Shown here in pieces: positions 1-8,290 of a stretch of DNA of 64,000 nucleotides. The DNA is from Methylomagnum ishizawai (GTDB lineage Bacteria; Pseudomonadota; Gammaproteobacteria; Methylococcales; Methylococcaceae): contig NZ_FXAM01000001.1 of the NCBI RefSeq assembly GCF_900155475.1, forward strand, positions 1,351,501 through 1,415,500. Direction: 5' to 3'. The notes beneath the pieces were generated by a model. It was not told the origin of the DNA. It did not search any database and saw only the letters and a list, made by a program, of their open reading frames with translations. How positions within the stretch are numbered: position 1 is the first letter of the stretch; the number at the start of each line of letters is the position of its first letter. Made by a program: the position numbers and the translations under genes.

Positions 1-303
1 GCTCAGGGTGCTTTCTTCCAAGCTCACTTCCAGGTGGTCCTTGCTGACGCCGGGGAGTTCGGCCCGGACACAGTATTCGGTGTCGCGGTCGATCACGTCC
101 ACTTTGGGCATCCGCCCGCCGAAAACGGGGGATGCGCCCAATTCCGGCCAGTGACGGCCTATGAACATGGGCGATAGCCAATGACGCCGGACCTCATCGA
201 ACCATTGGTCGAACTCGTCGAGCGGGCTCAGGACTTGGCCCTTCGGGGTTTGGGGGACGGTTTGGTTTTGGGCGGGTTGCTGGGTGTTGAGTTCGGTAGC
301 CAT
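1..303 (-). CDS. Hsp20/alpha-crystallin family small heat-shock protein (partial, N-terminal 101 residues)
   Basis: Reads off the left edge, so only the N-terminal part is present. The visible protein opens with a Gln/Pro-rich stretch, then a Trp-containing segment (FDQWFDEVRRHW) and the beginning of the alpha-crystallin domain (PKVDVIDRD, then RAELPGVSKDHLEVSLEE). The RAELPGV...DL/HLEVS pattern is typical of bacterial Hsp20 proteins, which act as ATP-independent holdase chaperones in the cytoplasm. The ATG is preceded by an AAAGGAG ribosome binding site about 7 bases upstream, which supports this start. No sigma-32 promoter or ROSE-type leader was recognised in the 180 bp upstream. Confidence 0.85.
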   Translation of the reverse strand, partial: MATELNTQQPAQNQTVPQTPKGQVLSPLDEFDQWFDEVRRHWLSPMFIGRHWPELGASPVFGGRMPKVDVIDRDTEYCVRAELPGVSKDHLEVSLEESTLS

Positions 304-486
304 GATCTTGCTCCTTTAATCTCATAACCAACGTGGGGAGGCCGGTTCCGGCCTGTTCCACCCAAAGAAATGGGGGCGGCGGCGGGGGATTTCAATGGCG
401 AAAAACCGGATTGCGATGGGTGTCTTGTATTTACCCCGACATCCCGACATCATGGGTGGGTCAACCGAACTTGGTCAGGTAAAGAG

Positions 487-720
487 ATGAGTACTTATAC
501 GATTTATTCCGCCAAAACCCACTTTTCCCGGCTCATCGAGGAGGCTTGCGCCGGCGAGGAAGTCGTCATTGCCCGTGGCAAGCAGCCCTTGGTCAAGCTG
601 GTGCCGATAGAGGCCAAACCGCCCGCACGGGTGTTCGGGGCTATGAAGGGCCGCGCCAGCGTGACCGAGGCGTTTTTCGAGCCTTTGCCGGAGGATGAAC
701 TGCGGGTTTGGGAATCATGA
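487..720 (+). CDS. Type II antitoxin, Phd/YefM family (VapB-like partner of PIN toxin)
   Basis: A 77-residue protein starting MSTYTIYSAKTHFSRLIEEA, the classic Phd/YefM N-terminus (a beta strand, then a helix with the S-R-L-I-E-E-A pattern). GEEVVIARGKQPLVKLVP follows, the conserved DNA-binding/dimerisation strand region. The open frame extends to 370, but this internal ATG is preferred because the family motif begins here and RBS-like purines (AAAGAG) sit just upstream. The C-terminal acidic tail (EPLPEDELRVWES) is the usual disordered toxin-binding segment. The gene overlaps the downstream PIN toxin by ATGA. Such antitoxins neutralise the partner RNase and autorepress the operon together with it. 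Confidence 0.85.
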   Translation: MSTYTIYSAKTHFSRLIEEACAGEEVVIARGKQPLVKLVPIEAKPPARVFGAMKGRASVTEAFFEPLPEDELRVWES

Positions 721-1103
721 AGTTGCTGTTGGATACCCATGCTTTGCTGTGGTGGTTGGATGGGGATGAGCGCCTGCCGGAGCCATGTCGGGAATTGATC
801 GGGGGCGAGGGCAATATCGTTTTGGTCAGCGCGGCCTCGGCCTGGGAAATCACCACCAAGGCGCGCTTGGGCAAGCTACCGGGGGCGGTCGCGGTGGCGG
901 CGGATTTCCGAAAATGCTTGGCCACCCAGGACTTCACGCCTTTGGCGATTTCCCTGGATCACGCGGTGCGGGCTGGAAACCTGCCCGGTCCCCATCGCGA
1001 CCCGTTCGACCGGATGTTGATCGCCCAATCCCAAGCGGAGGGGGTTCCGCTGATAAGCAACGAAACCTTGTTCGATCAGTACGGGATTCGGCGGGTTTGG
1101 TGA
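717..1103 (+). CDS. PIN-domain toxin (VapC-type ribonuclease)
   Basis: A 128-residue PIN domain. It shows the first acidic residue in LLLDTHALLWWL, the SAASAWEITTKARLGKL motif carrying the second conserved acid, and HRDPFDRMLIAQ with the D-P-F-D-R-M-L-I-A-Q signature of the third/fourth acidic positions. PIN proteins of this subfamily are Mg-dependent endoribonucleases inhibited by a Phd-type antitoxin. The ATG at 717 overlaps the antitoxin stop (ATGA), implying translational coupling. An in-frame ATG three codons upstream is possible but less likely. A strong stem-loop begins right at the stop codon. Specific RNA target unknown. Confidence 0.88.
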   Translation: MKLLLDTHALLWWLDGDERLPEPCRELIGGEGNIVLVSAASAWEITTKARLGKLPGAVAVAADFRKCLATQDFTPLAISLDHAVRAGNLPGPHRDPFDRMLIAQSQAEGVPLISNETLFDQYGIRRVW

Positions 1104-1136
1104 GCGCGTTCCCCGCCGGGAGGGCGGGGAACGCGC
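1104..1136. terminator. Perfect 14-bp stem-loop between convergent vapC-like gene and lysS
   Basis: GCGCGTTCCCCGCC (1104-1117) pairs perfectly with its complement at 1123-1136 around a 5-base loop. It sits between two convergent genes (PIN toxin ending 1103, lysS ending 1147). No long T-tract follows on either side, so it may act as a bidirectional RNA 3'-end stabiliser as well as a terminator. Confidence 0.6.
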
Positions 1137-1146
1137 TTGGTAGCTT

Positions 1147-2670
1147 TTACACTTCCCGCCGCATATGCGGGAACAAGATCACATCCCGGATCGACGGGCT
1201 ATCGCTGAAGAACATCACCAAGCGGTCGATGCCGATACCTTCGCCGGCGGTCGGGGGCAGGCCGTATTCCAGGGCGCGGATATAGTCGGCGTCGTAGTGC
1301 ATCGCCTCCTCGTCGCCGGAATCCTTGTCCTCCACCTGCCGTTTGAAGCGCTCGGCCTGGTCCTCGGCGTCGTTCAACTCGGAAAAGCCGTTCGCCAACT
1401 CCCGCCCGCCGACGAAGAACTCGAAGCGGTCGGTGATGAAGGGATTGTCGTCGTTGCGCCGGGCCAGGGGCGACACTTCCGCCGGATATTCGGTGATGAA
1501 GGTCGGCTCGAACAGCTTGTCCTCGACGGTCTTCTCGAAAATCTCGGTTTGGACTTTCCCCAAGCCATCGCCCGCCGCGATCTTGATCCCCAAGCCTTGG
1601 GCGATGCGGACGGCGCTGTCGCGCTCGGCCAAGTCTTCCGCCTTGATGTCGGGGTTGTAGTGCAAGATCGATTCCAGCACTGTCATCCGCCGGAATGGCT
1701 GGGACAGGTCGTAGGTTGCGCCTTGATAGGGAATCTCCAGCGTCCCCACGAGGCTCTGGGCGATGCCGCGCAGCAGTTCCTCGGTCAGGTCCATCAGGTC
1801 GCGGTAATCCGCGTAAGCCTGATAGAACTCGATCATGGTGAACTCGGGATTGTGCTTGGTCGATAAGCCTTCGTTGCGGAAGCTGCGGTTGATCTCGAAC
1901 ACCTTCTCGAACCCGCCCACCACCAAGCGCTTGAGATAAAGTTCGGGCGCGATCCGCAGGTACAAATCCATGTCCAGCGCGTTGTGATGGGTGACGAAGG
2001 GCTTGGCGCGGGCGCCGCCCGGAATCACCTGCATCATCGGGGTTTCCACTTCCAGGAAGCCGCGCTCGGCCAGGAATTCCCGGATATGGCGCACAATGGC
2101 GCTACGCAGCAGGAACACCCGCCGCGAATCCTCGTTCATGATGAGATCGACATAGCGTTGCCGGTAGCGGGTTTCGTTGTCGGTCAGGCCGTGGAATTTC
2201 TCCGGCAAGGGCCGCAGCGACTTCGACAACAGGCGGATGTTGTGCGCCTTGAGCGACAGTTCGCCGGTCTTGGTTTTGAACAGCGTGCCCTCGACCCCGA
2301 CGATATCGCCCAAATCCCAGCCCTTGAACGCCTCGTAAGCGCCTTCCGGCAGCCCGTCGCGTTGCAGGAAGATTTGGATGCGGCCCGACATGTCTTGGAG
2401 ATGCGCGAACGAGGCTTTGCCCATAATGCGCTTGGCCATCAAACGCCCGGCCAGCTTGGCGGGCAGGGCTAGTGCTTCCAGGTGTTCGGCGGTTTCCTCG
2501 CCGAATTGGGCGTGGAGTTCCTGCGCCAGGGCGTCGCGGCGGAAATCGTTGGGGAAGGCCACGCCCTGTTCGCGGATCGCGGCCAGCTTCTCGCGGCGCT
2601 GGGCGATCAGGCGGTTGTCTTCTTGGGCCGCTTCCGCTGCCGATGTTTCTACTTGTGCTTCGTTGCTCAT
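1147..2670 (-). CDS. lysS: Lysyl-tRNA synthetase, class II
   Basis: A 507-residue class II lysyl-tRNA synthetase. It has an N-terminal OB-fold anticodon-binding domain (roughly residues 55-150). The catalytic core carries motif 1 ([13 protein letters not shown]), motif 2 ([22 protein letters not shown]) and motif 3 ([15 protein letters not shown]). It charges tRNA-Lys in the cytoplasm. The frame is open to a GTG at 2682, but the ATG at 2670 gives the canonical MSNE... start. It lies one base after the prfB stop (TAA G ATG), with a GAAGAG purine stretch upstream inside prfB, so translation is probably coupled. prfB-lysS is the same gene order as in Escherichia coli. Confidence 0.97.
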   Translation of the reverse strand: MSNEAQVETSAAEAAQEDNRLIAQRREKLAAIREQGVAFPNDFRRDALAQELHAQFGEETAEHLEALALPAKLAGRLMAKRIMGKASFAHLQDMSGRIQIFLQRDGLPEGAYEAFKGWDLGDIVGVEGTLFKTKTGELSLKAHNIRLLSKSLRPLPEKFHGLTDNETRYRQRYVDLIMNEDSRRVFLLRSAIVRHIREFLAERGFLEVETPMMQVIPGGARAKPFVTHHNALDMDLYLRIAPELYLKRLVVGGFEKVFEINRSFRNEGLSTKHNPEFTMIEFYQAYADYRDLMDLTEELLRGIAQSLVGTLEIPYQGATYDLSQPFRRMTVLESILHYNPDIKAEDLAERDSAVRIAQGLGIKIAAGDGLGKVQTEIFEKTVEDKLFEPTFITEYPAEVSPLARRNDDNPFITDRFEFFVGGRELANGFSELNDAEDQAERFKRQVEDKDSGDEEAMHYDADYIRALEYGLPPTAGEGIGIDRLVMFFSDSPSIRDVILFPHMRREV

Positions 2671-2671
2671 C

Positions 2672-3770
2672 TTATAAACCACTCTTCAAACTGGCCTCGA
2701 TGAAGGGATCGAGGTCGCCATCCAACACGGGCTGCGGGTTGCTGGTTTCATAGCCGGTGCGCAAATCCTTGATGCGGGATTGATCCAGCACATACGACCG
2801 GATTTGGCTGCCCCAGCCGATATCCGACTTGGAATCCTCCAGCTTCTGCTTCTCGGTGTTGCGCTTCTGGATTTCCATTTCGTAGAGCTTGGCGCGGAGT
2901 TGCTTCATACACCAATCGCGGTTGGCGTGCTGGGAGCGCTGGCTCTGGCATTGCACCACGACGCCGCTGGGGACGTGGGTGATACGCACGGCGGATTCGG
3001 TGCGGTTGACGTGCTGGCCGCCCGCGCCCGAGGCCCGGTAGACATCGGTGCGCAAATCGGCGGGGTTGATGTCGATGTCGATGTTGTCGTCGATCTCGGG
3101 CGAGACGAACACCGAGGAGAACGAGGTGTGGCGGCGGTTGCCGGAATCGAACGGCGATTTCCTGACCAGGCGGTGGACGCCGGTTTCGGTGCGCAGCCAG
3201 CCGTAGGCATATTCGCCCTCGAAGCGGATGGTGGCGCTTTTGATACCGGCCACGTCGCCGGAGGATTCTTCCACCAGTTCGGTCTTGAAGCCGCGGCGCT
3301 CGCCCCAGCGCAAATACATGCGTTCCAGCATCGCGGCCCAGTCCTGGGCTTCGGTGCCGCCGGAACCGGCTTGGATATCGAGGAAGGCGTTGTTGGGGTC
3401 CATTTCGCCGGCGAACATGCGGCGGAATTCGAGTCCCGCGACTTGGGATTCGAACTTGGCGAGGTCGGCGGCGACCGATTCGACGCTGTCCTCGTCGTTC
3501 TCTTCCACGGCGAGTTCGAGCAGTTCCTCGGCGTCGGCGATGCCTTGTTGGAGGGAATTAAGGGTGTGGACCACGCCTTCGAGCAGGGTGCGTTCCTTGC
3601 CCAGGGCTTGTGCCAGTTCGGGCTTGTCCCAGATTTTGGGGTCTTCGAGTTCGCGGAGAACTTCGGTCAGGCGTTCGGCTTTGATTTCGAAGTCAAAGAT
3701 ACCCCCTAAGGGCTTCCTGGCGGCCCCTCAGGTCTTTGATTTGGTGGTAGAGCGGGTTGAGTTCGCGCAT
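2672..3770 (-). CDS. prfB: Peptide chain release factor 2 with programmed +1 frameshift
   Basis: RF2, 365 residues when translated as complement(join(2672..3694,3696..3770)), the same length as the E. coli protein. Frame 0 starts at the ATG at 3770 and gives 25 codons ending ...RGYL, followed by an in-frame UGA at 3693-3695. The site has the full RF2 recoding signal: a Shine-Dalgarno-like AGGGGG, then TAT CTT TGA C. RF2 terminates at UAA/UGA; low RF2 lets ribosomes shift +1 at CTT-U and make more RF2. The body has the SPF anticodon-like tripeptide ([12 protein letters not shown]) and the catalytic GGQ ([12 protein letters not shown]). lysS follows immediately. Confidence 0.97.
3692..3708 (-). 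promoter_or_regulatory. prfB +1 recoding site (SD-like AGGGGG, CTT TGA C)
   Basis: On the minus strand the order is AGGGGG, TAT, CTT, TGA, C. This is the canonical autoregulatory frameshift element of bacterial RF2 mRNAs: an internal anti-SD interaction, a slippery CUU-U and a slowly decoded UGA C stop. Seen directly in the sequence; function taken from the known E. coli mechanism. Confidence 0.95.
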
Positions 3771-3839
3771 GGTCGTTGGGGTTTCCTGTGCTGGTTAAAG
3801 GGGTGGGGATGCTAGCACAGAATGGGGGAGGGATTGGCG

Positions 3840-4013
3840 TTATAGCAAGCTGAAGCCGTGCCCGTCCGGTAGCCGATAGCGGGGAAAACCGGCGGTATCC
3901 ACCGCCATGATTTCGGTGATGCCGGTTTCGACCGCGACCCAGTAGAGCGAGGCGTCGGCGAAATCCATTTCGTGCTTGCTTGCTTCTGTGTAGCGCTTAA
4001 TCCATTTCCTCAT
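3840..4013 (-). pseudogene. C-terminal remnant of a PIN-domain (VapC-type) toxin gene
   Basis: A short frame of 57 residues reads MRKWIKRYTEASKHEMDFADASLYWVAVE, then TEIMAVDTAGFPRYRL. The M-D-F-A-D-A-S-L motif and the later D...F..YRL match the C-terminal third of PIN toxins, where the third and fourth metal-binding acids lie. The N-terminal two thirds, including the first catalytic Asp, are missing. In-frame coding similarity seems to extend only a few codons upstream, to a stop near 4034. No antitoxin gene is adjacent. Interpreted as a decayed toxin-antitoxin locus; it is unlikely to fold or act as a nuclease. Confidence 0.65.
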
Positions 4014-4036
4014 TTGCGCGGTTAGCCGGGCAATTC

Positions 4037-4644
4037 AGACGGGGGCGAACCCTATGGATAGGAACATGATGCTTCTCTATGGTGTGAGCTGACCAAGGTT
4101 TTTGGGTCCCAAGATAGGGGTTGGTGGGTAGATTATTGGCGAAGTCTGGCGATAGTATCCTGGTGTTTGTATCTTAGCGGTGATCAATAGATGATTTTTT
4201 GTGAGTCATTATATGGGGGGTGGTATATGTTTTTTTGATGCATTTGTATATTTATTAGAATATTTGAAATTTCTTAGTATTGCTGTCATAAGTAACACTT
4301 GAGAAACAAGGGTTATAATCTGCGTTTTGTCGTTTGCCAAAATTCGATATCAGACTTATCATCAGATCGGGAGTTCGATCATGAGTTTGGGGTGCTGCAA
4401 AATGGTTAACTTGCCATCGGCTCTGCGATGATACTGTTTGCAGGGCTAGCGTCGGATTCCAAAGTTTTCGGATTCATTGCCGCGCTGAGTAAAGGCTTGC
4501 CAGACTGGCTTTATATCTAAGAAGTCGTGCGGTTTTTTGTATCTTCAGGCCTGTCACACAGAGGGGTGGCATAAAAAAGGTTCCAAACCCCGAAAGTAGG
4601 TGGCTGGTCCGGAGATGAATGGCAATATGATTATGGTATAAAAT
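4037..4644. other. AT-rich non-coding stretch
   Basis: About 600 bp without a convincing gene, clearly richer in A+T than the flanking housekeeping genes, especially 4180-4330. No tRNA, inverted repeats of note or family motif was recognised. It probably contains the promoter of the HDOD gene and remnants of acquired DNA. Confidence 0.5.
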
Positions 4645-5496
4645 ATGAATACTGTGGTAGATAAGTTCGTTATTCCTGCGCAGCCTAGTATTATGATAGA
4701 GTTAAACGGGCTGCTGAATAATGATGGTGTAAATATGGATACTATTGCGGAGGTTATTGGTAAGGATCCCGCGTTATCCGCAATGATGCTAAGAACCGTT
4801 AATACCCCGTTTTTTTCCCGAGGCCGTAAGTTTAATTCAATTAAACAAGCCACTGGCGTCATGGGGTTGGGTTGCATAAGAAGAGTTATGTTGAGTGCGG
4901 TTTTTAAAAGTCAATATTCAAAAATCAACGCAAAGAAGATGGAGCTGTTTTGGAGGCATTCTGAACTTAGTGCGATAGCATGTGAGATTATAGCGAGATG
5001 CTGTTATCCTGAATTGTCGGAGAGCGCTTATCTTGCCGGTTTGTTCCATGACTGCGCAGCACCGCTTTTTATCCAAAAATATGATGATTATTGTGAGTTT
5101 TTTAATAAGCATATCGAGAAAAGTGATAGCAAAATCGTAGACGAAGAAAATCGACGCTATTCTATAAATCACTGCATTATTGGAAATAGGTTTTGTAAAG
5201 CTTGGTCTCTTCCTGAAGTGGTTTGCTCTGGGATACTGTATCACCATGCCTCTTTGGAGAGGTCTACAGGTTTTAGTGAGGCCGCTCAGGCAAACACGTT
5301 AGTTGAAAAAATGGTCGCGATTCTTGCTGTCAATGACAAGATAGTCCAGAGGTTCGATTTATCGAAAAAGACTATAGCAATATCTTTGGATGAATATATG
5401 GAAAAACATAATGTTTTTATCGAGATATTAAGCATTGATAAGGATGATTTGTTGAATATAAAAGAAGATTTTCTGGATAAGGCATTTGGAGCCTGA
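4645..5496 (+). CDS. HDOD domain protein (stand-alone)
   Basis: A 283-residue protein almost wholly made of one HDOD domain (residues about 8-210). The features visible are the IAEVIGKDPALSAMMLRTVNTPFF segment (K-D-P-x-L-[ST]-x-x-[IVM]-L-[RK]-x-[VA]-N), the AGLFHDCAAPLF HD-like motif and LPEVVCSGILYHH. HDOD proteins are HD-superfamily relatives that usually lack nucleotidase activity and serve as signalling or output modules in proteobacteria. There is no receiver, GGDEF or other partner domain here. Codon usage is far more AT-rich than the surrounding genome, which suggests recent transfer. It lies between a toxin remnant and an insertion sequence. Cellular role unknown. Confidence 0.85.
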   Translation: MNTVVDKFVIPAQPSIMIELNGLLNNDGVNMDTIAEVIGKDPALSAMMLRTVNTPFFSRGRKFNSIKQATGVMGLGCIRRVMLSAVFKSQYSKINAKKMELFWRHSELSAIACEIIARCCYPELSESAYLAGLFHDCAAPLFIQKYDDYCEFFNKHIEKSDSKIVDEENRRYSINHCIIGNRFCKAWSLPEVVCSGILYHHASLERSTGFSEAAQANTLVEKMVAILAVNDKIVQRFDLSKKTIAISLDEYMEKHNVFIEILSIDKDDLLNIKEDFLDKAFGA

Positions 5497-5610
5497 GCGT
5501 CACCCAAGTCGTATGGGTTAAGCAAAAGCCCTTTCTTTCTCTAGGTCGGCAGCTTGTATGGTGGGTTATCGACATAACAAAACATACGTGTTTTAAATCT
5601 GGATATAACT

Positions 5611-5619
5611 CTATGGTCA
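5611..5619 (+). repeat. Left target-site duplication of the IS4-family element
   Basis: CTATGGTCA lies immediately outside the left inverted repeat and is repeated exactly at 6763-6771 outside the right one. A 9-bp duplication is within the range produced by IS4-family transposases. Confidence 0.9.
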
Positions 5620-6695
5620 CTATGTACAGGACAAAACCCGCAATGCCCAGGCGAACTCATCGGACTTCTCGGTTGGGTTCAGGACGGTGTTGCGAAGGAA
5701 GTCGAGTCCGTGGCGGAAGAGGGACTTGAGGGGGCGCGACAGCGTTTTTTTTGACGGACGGGGCTGGGGCCGTCGTGGAGCAGTTCGCCGGTGCGGTAGG
5801 ACCAGGCGAAGGCCAGGGCAAGCAGGCCCATGAGCTTGGCGAGGCGCTTGGGGTCGGTGAGGTGGGTATCCTCCAAGTTGAAGCCCCTGGATTTCAAAGC
5901 GCCGAACAGGGTTTCCACTTGCCAACGGTTGGCGTAGGCGTCGATGGCCCCGGCCTGTGGGGTGCCGGAGGAGGCGATGAACAGGAAGCCGCCGTCGTCG
6001 AGGCGCAGGGCGGAGAGGTGGACGAAGCAGCCCCACACCGGACGGCGCCCGACCAGGCGGTGGGTCTCGCCGGGCCGGAGCGAGCCGAACAATTGGTCCA
6101 AGCGCATCATCCGGATCCAACTGTTGGGAACGCGGGTGTCGCGCTTGAGGCGCTGGTGGAAGGGAATGCCCTTCTGTTGCAGCCAGCGGAACCAGTCCTC
6201 GCCGATGAACTCGCGGTCGGCCAGCAGGGCGGCGATCCGGGCGGTGCCGAAGACCTTCAGGAAGCGCTCCATCAACGCGATGCGCTCGGCGGTGTCGGAG
6301 TTCCCCGCTTTGCCGAGGACGCTCCAGAACACCGGCACGGCCATCCCCCGGTGGGCGATCCCCAGGACCAGGAAGTTGATCTCGGCCAGGCCGAACTTCC
6401 AGTTCGTGCGGTCCAGGGTCAGCCGCCAGGGGCCGTCGCCGACCGGGACCAGCCGCACCAACAGGCGGGCGAGGACGTCCTGGTCCAACTCGAACGCGCG
6501 GAAGAAGCGCTGGAGCCGCTTGTAGTGGGACTCCACCTTGGCCGGACCGCCGAAGCCGGTGGCGAGTTCCGCCAGGTTGACGCTGCGCACCTTGAGCAGG
6601 GCCAGCAGGAAATGCGCGAGGAAGCCGATCCGGGCCCCGTGCCACGGCAAGTGCTCGGACAGGACGGCCTTGAGGTCTTGATGAGGGTCAGCCAT
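5620..6695 (-). CDS. IS4-family DDE transposase, reading frame split by a possible -1 frameshift at an A8 run
   Basis: The frame from ATG 6695 to 5679 encodes 338 residues. It contains the DDE triad: Asp95 in LTLDRTNWKFG, Asp160 in LLADREFIGEDWF, and Glu261 in the Y-x2-R-x3-E-x6-K motif (YANRWQVETLFGALKSRG). Near the end it meets eight consecutive A residues on the coding strand (5745-5752), after which this frame becomes low-complexity. A -1 shift at that run continues as TLSRPLKSLFRHGLDFLR... and ends RVLSCT. This is a typical IS4-type C-terminus, with the TAG stop formed by the terminal bases of the element (total about 358 residues). So either programmed slippage or a decay indel. Confidence 0.88.
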
Positions 6696-6762
6696 CGGAG
6701 GTAAAAGCCGGATAGTTTACGCCTTTGGCAATCAAGCAGTTAGGTTTTTGTCCTGTACTTAG
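5620..6762 (-). mobile_element. IS4-family insertion sequence, complete with inverted repeats
   Basis: 1143-bp element. The left end CTATGTACAGGACAAAACC (5620-5638) and the complement of the right end, CTAAGTACAGGACAAAAACC (6743-6762), form terminal inverted repeats with one mismatch and one indel. It is flanked by an exact 9-bp duplication CTATGGTCA. It carries a single transposase gene on the minus strand. The element sits just at the 5' side of a decayed DUF3782-type gene and next to the AT-rich HDOD region, marking an accessory hot spot. The intact ends and exact duplication suggest a relatively recent insertion. Confidence 0.93.
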
Positions 6763-6771
6763 CTATGGTCA
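6763..6771 (+). repeat. Right target-site duplication of the IS4-family element
   Basis: Exact copy of CTATGGTCA found at 5611-5619. It contains the ATG from which the remaining DUF3782-type frame is open. Confidence 0.9.
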
Positions 6772-7209
6772 ACACCGCACTGAAGGAAACCGACTGCCGC
6801 CTCAAGAAATTGGGCAAACAAATCAGCAGCCTGGGCGAGAAATTCGGCAGTTTCATCGAAGGGCTGGTCCTGCCGTCCATGCAGAAAATCCTCAACGAAC
6901 GCTTCGGGATGCAAATCGTCAGCCCCAGCGTGCGGGCCTACACGAACAGCGACCAGAATGTCGCCTATACGTCGAAGTCAAAAGCCATTTGCGCCCCGAG
7001 GCCATCGCCCAGATGAAAACCATCCTGAAGGATTTCAGGGAGTTCTTCCCCGAGCATCGGGATAAAACGGTATATGGCATCCTCGCCGCCGTGGACATCA
7101 GCGAAAAAATGCGCGAGGAAGTATTGAAAGCCGGGGTTTATGTCGCGGAAATCACGATGGCGTGTTCAGGCTGGATATGCCGGAAGGGTTTCAGCCGATG
7201 GCGTATTGA
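6765..7209 (+). pseudogene. DUF3782-type (coiled-coil plus PD-(D/E)XK nuclease-like) pseudogene, frameshifted
   Basis: The first part reads LKETDCRLKKLGKQISSLGEKFGSFIEGLVLPSMQKILNERFGMQIVSPSVR. This is the coiled-coil and start of the nuclease-like fold seen in the widespread cyanobacterial/proteobacterial DUF3782 family. After about 6950 the frame changes: YVEVKSHLRPEAIAQMKTILKDFREFFPEHRDKTVYGILAAVD continues in another frame. The last 17 codons (HDGVFRLDMPEGFQPMAY, ending 7209) lie in a third. At least two indels, plus loss of the segment between SPSVR and the aspartate-containing strand, inactivate it. The IS4 insertion lies exactly at its 5' edge. The beginning of the family's usual N-terminal coiled coil is absent. 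Confidence 0.75.
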
Positions 7210-7278
7210 GCCTGGATTCGGTGCGGGACCGTGGCGAATATTCGGTTGCCAAGCACGTCCGGCGGGAATGACACCCTT

Positions 7279-7302
7279 CCCTATCCTACGAACGGGATAG
7301 GG
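7279..7302. terminator. Stem-loop upstream of terC-like gene
   Basis: CCCTATCC (7279-7286) pairs with GGATAGGG (7295-7302) around an 8-base loop, followed by GTAGACC without a T-run. Possibly the remains of a terminator of the upstream pseudogene. I see no yybP-ykoY (manganese) riboswitch core in the leader, although that RNA often precedes TerC-family genes. Confidence 0.3.
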
Positions 7303-7426
7303 TAGACCATCGCTTCACCGCGCCCTTGGCGACGATGGGTTTTCTGCGGTTCAGCAGATGCCGGGTTGATCGGAGTAGAATCCGGCTCGAATTTCAACCT
7401 TTGTCTATTGCCAGGAATGGATTCCT

Positions 7427-8188
7427 ATGGACATTTTCAACGTGGACGTATCGTCCCCCGAAATCTGGTTCTCTTTCCTTGCCCTCGCGTTCATGGAAAT
7501 CGTGTTGGGTATCGACAATATCCTATTCATTTCCATCCTGGTGGCCCAACTCCCGGCCGCCCGGCAGTTTTCCGCCCGCGTGGTCGGCCTGAGCTTCGCG
7601 CTGGTGCTACGGGTATTGTTCTTGATGGGCGTGGTCTGGCTGACCCGTTTGGTGGAACCGGTGGTCGAGGTCGCCGGGATGGCGTTCTCCTGGCGCGATC
7701 TGATCCTACTCGCGGGCGGTGTCTTCCTGATCGGCAAGGCCACCACCGAAATCCATGGCACCGTCGAAAGCCGGGAAGCGGACACCAAGGCCGCGTCCGC
7801 CCGGCTGTTCGGTCTGGTGATTGTCCAGATCGTATTGCTCGACCTGGTTTTTTCGGTCGATTCGGTATTGACCGCCATCGGCATGAGCGACGTCCTTGGG
7901 GTGATGGTGGCTGCGGTATTCGTCGCCATCGTCGTGATGCTCGTGGCTTCGGGGCCGCTGTCGAGGTTTATCGAGCGGCATCCGACCACCAAAATGTTGG
8001 CGCTCGCCTTTTTGCTGATAATCGGCATTGCCTTGGTTGCCGATGGGCTCGAATTCCACATTCCCCGTGGATATCTTTATTTCGCGATAGTCTTTTCGGC
8101 CTTCGTCGAGTTCCTGAACTTACTGCGTGGGCAACGGCGAAAGCCCGGCAAAAACCCATCGACCCTCCAGGAAAGGCGGGGTGGGTAA
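7427..8188 (+). CDS. TerC/YgdQ family integral membrane protein
   Basis: A 253-residue polytopic membrane protein with about seven hydrophobic helices. It has the two signature acidic motifs of the TerC family: FMEIVLGIDNILFIS near the N-terminus and VQIVLLDLVFSVDSVLTAIGM in the middle. The family exports metals, Mn2+ in characterised cases (Alx/MntP-related), or links to tellurite resistance. The conserved Asp residues within membrane helices are thought to coordinate the metal. It appears monocistronic. A convergent small lipoprotein gene follows. Substrate cannot be told from sequence alone. Confidence 0.88.
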   Translation: MDIFNVDVSSPEIWFSFLALAFMEIVLGIDNILFISILVAQLPAARQFSARVVGLSFALVLRVLFLMGVVWLTRLVEPVVEVAGMAFSWRDLILLAGGVFLIGKATTEIHGTVESREADTKAASARLFGLVIVQIVLLDLVFSVDSVLTAIGMSDVLGVMVAAVFVAIVVMLVASGPLSRFIERHPTTKMLALAFLLIIGIALVADGLEFHIPRGYLYFAIVFSAFVEFLNLLRGQRRKPGKNPSTLQERRGG

Positions 8189-8290
8189 TTGCGTTGGGGG
8201 AATAGTGGTATACTGGATTGTTCTCAGATATGCCCGTGAATCACACCATCTATCCAGGCTGATGCGGAGAGTTAGGCCAACGGCTTCGGC

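Noticed and set aside
7303-7426. Possible manganese (yybP-ykoY) riboswitch upstream of the TerC-family gene
   Set aside because: The conserved core sequences of that RNA are absent; only a short unrelated hairpin is present.
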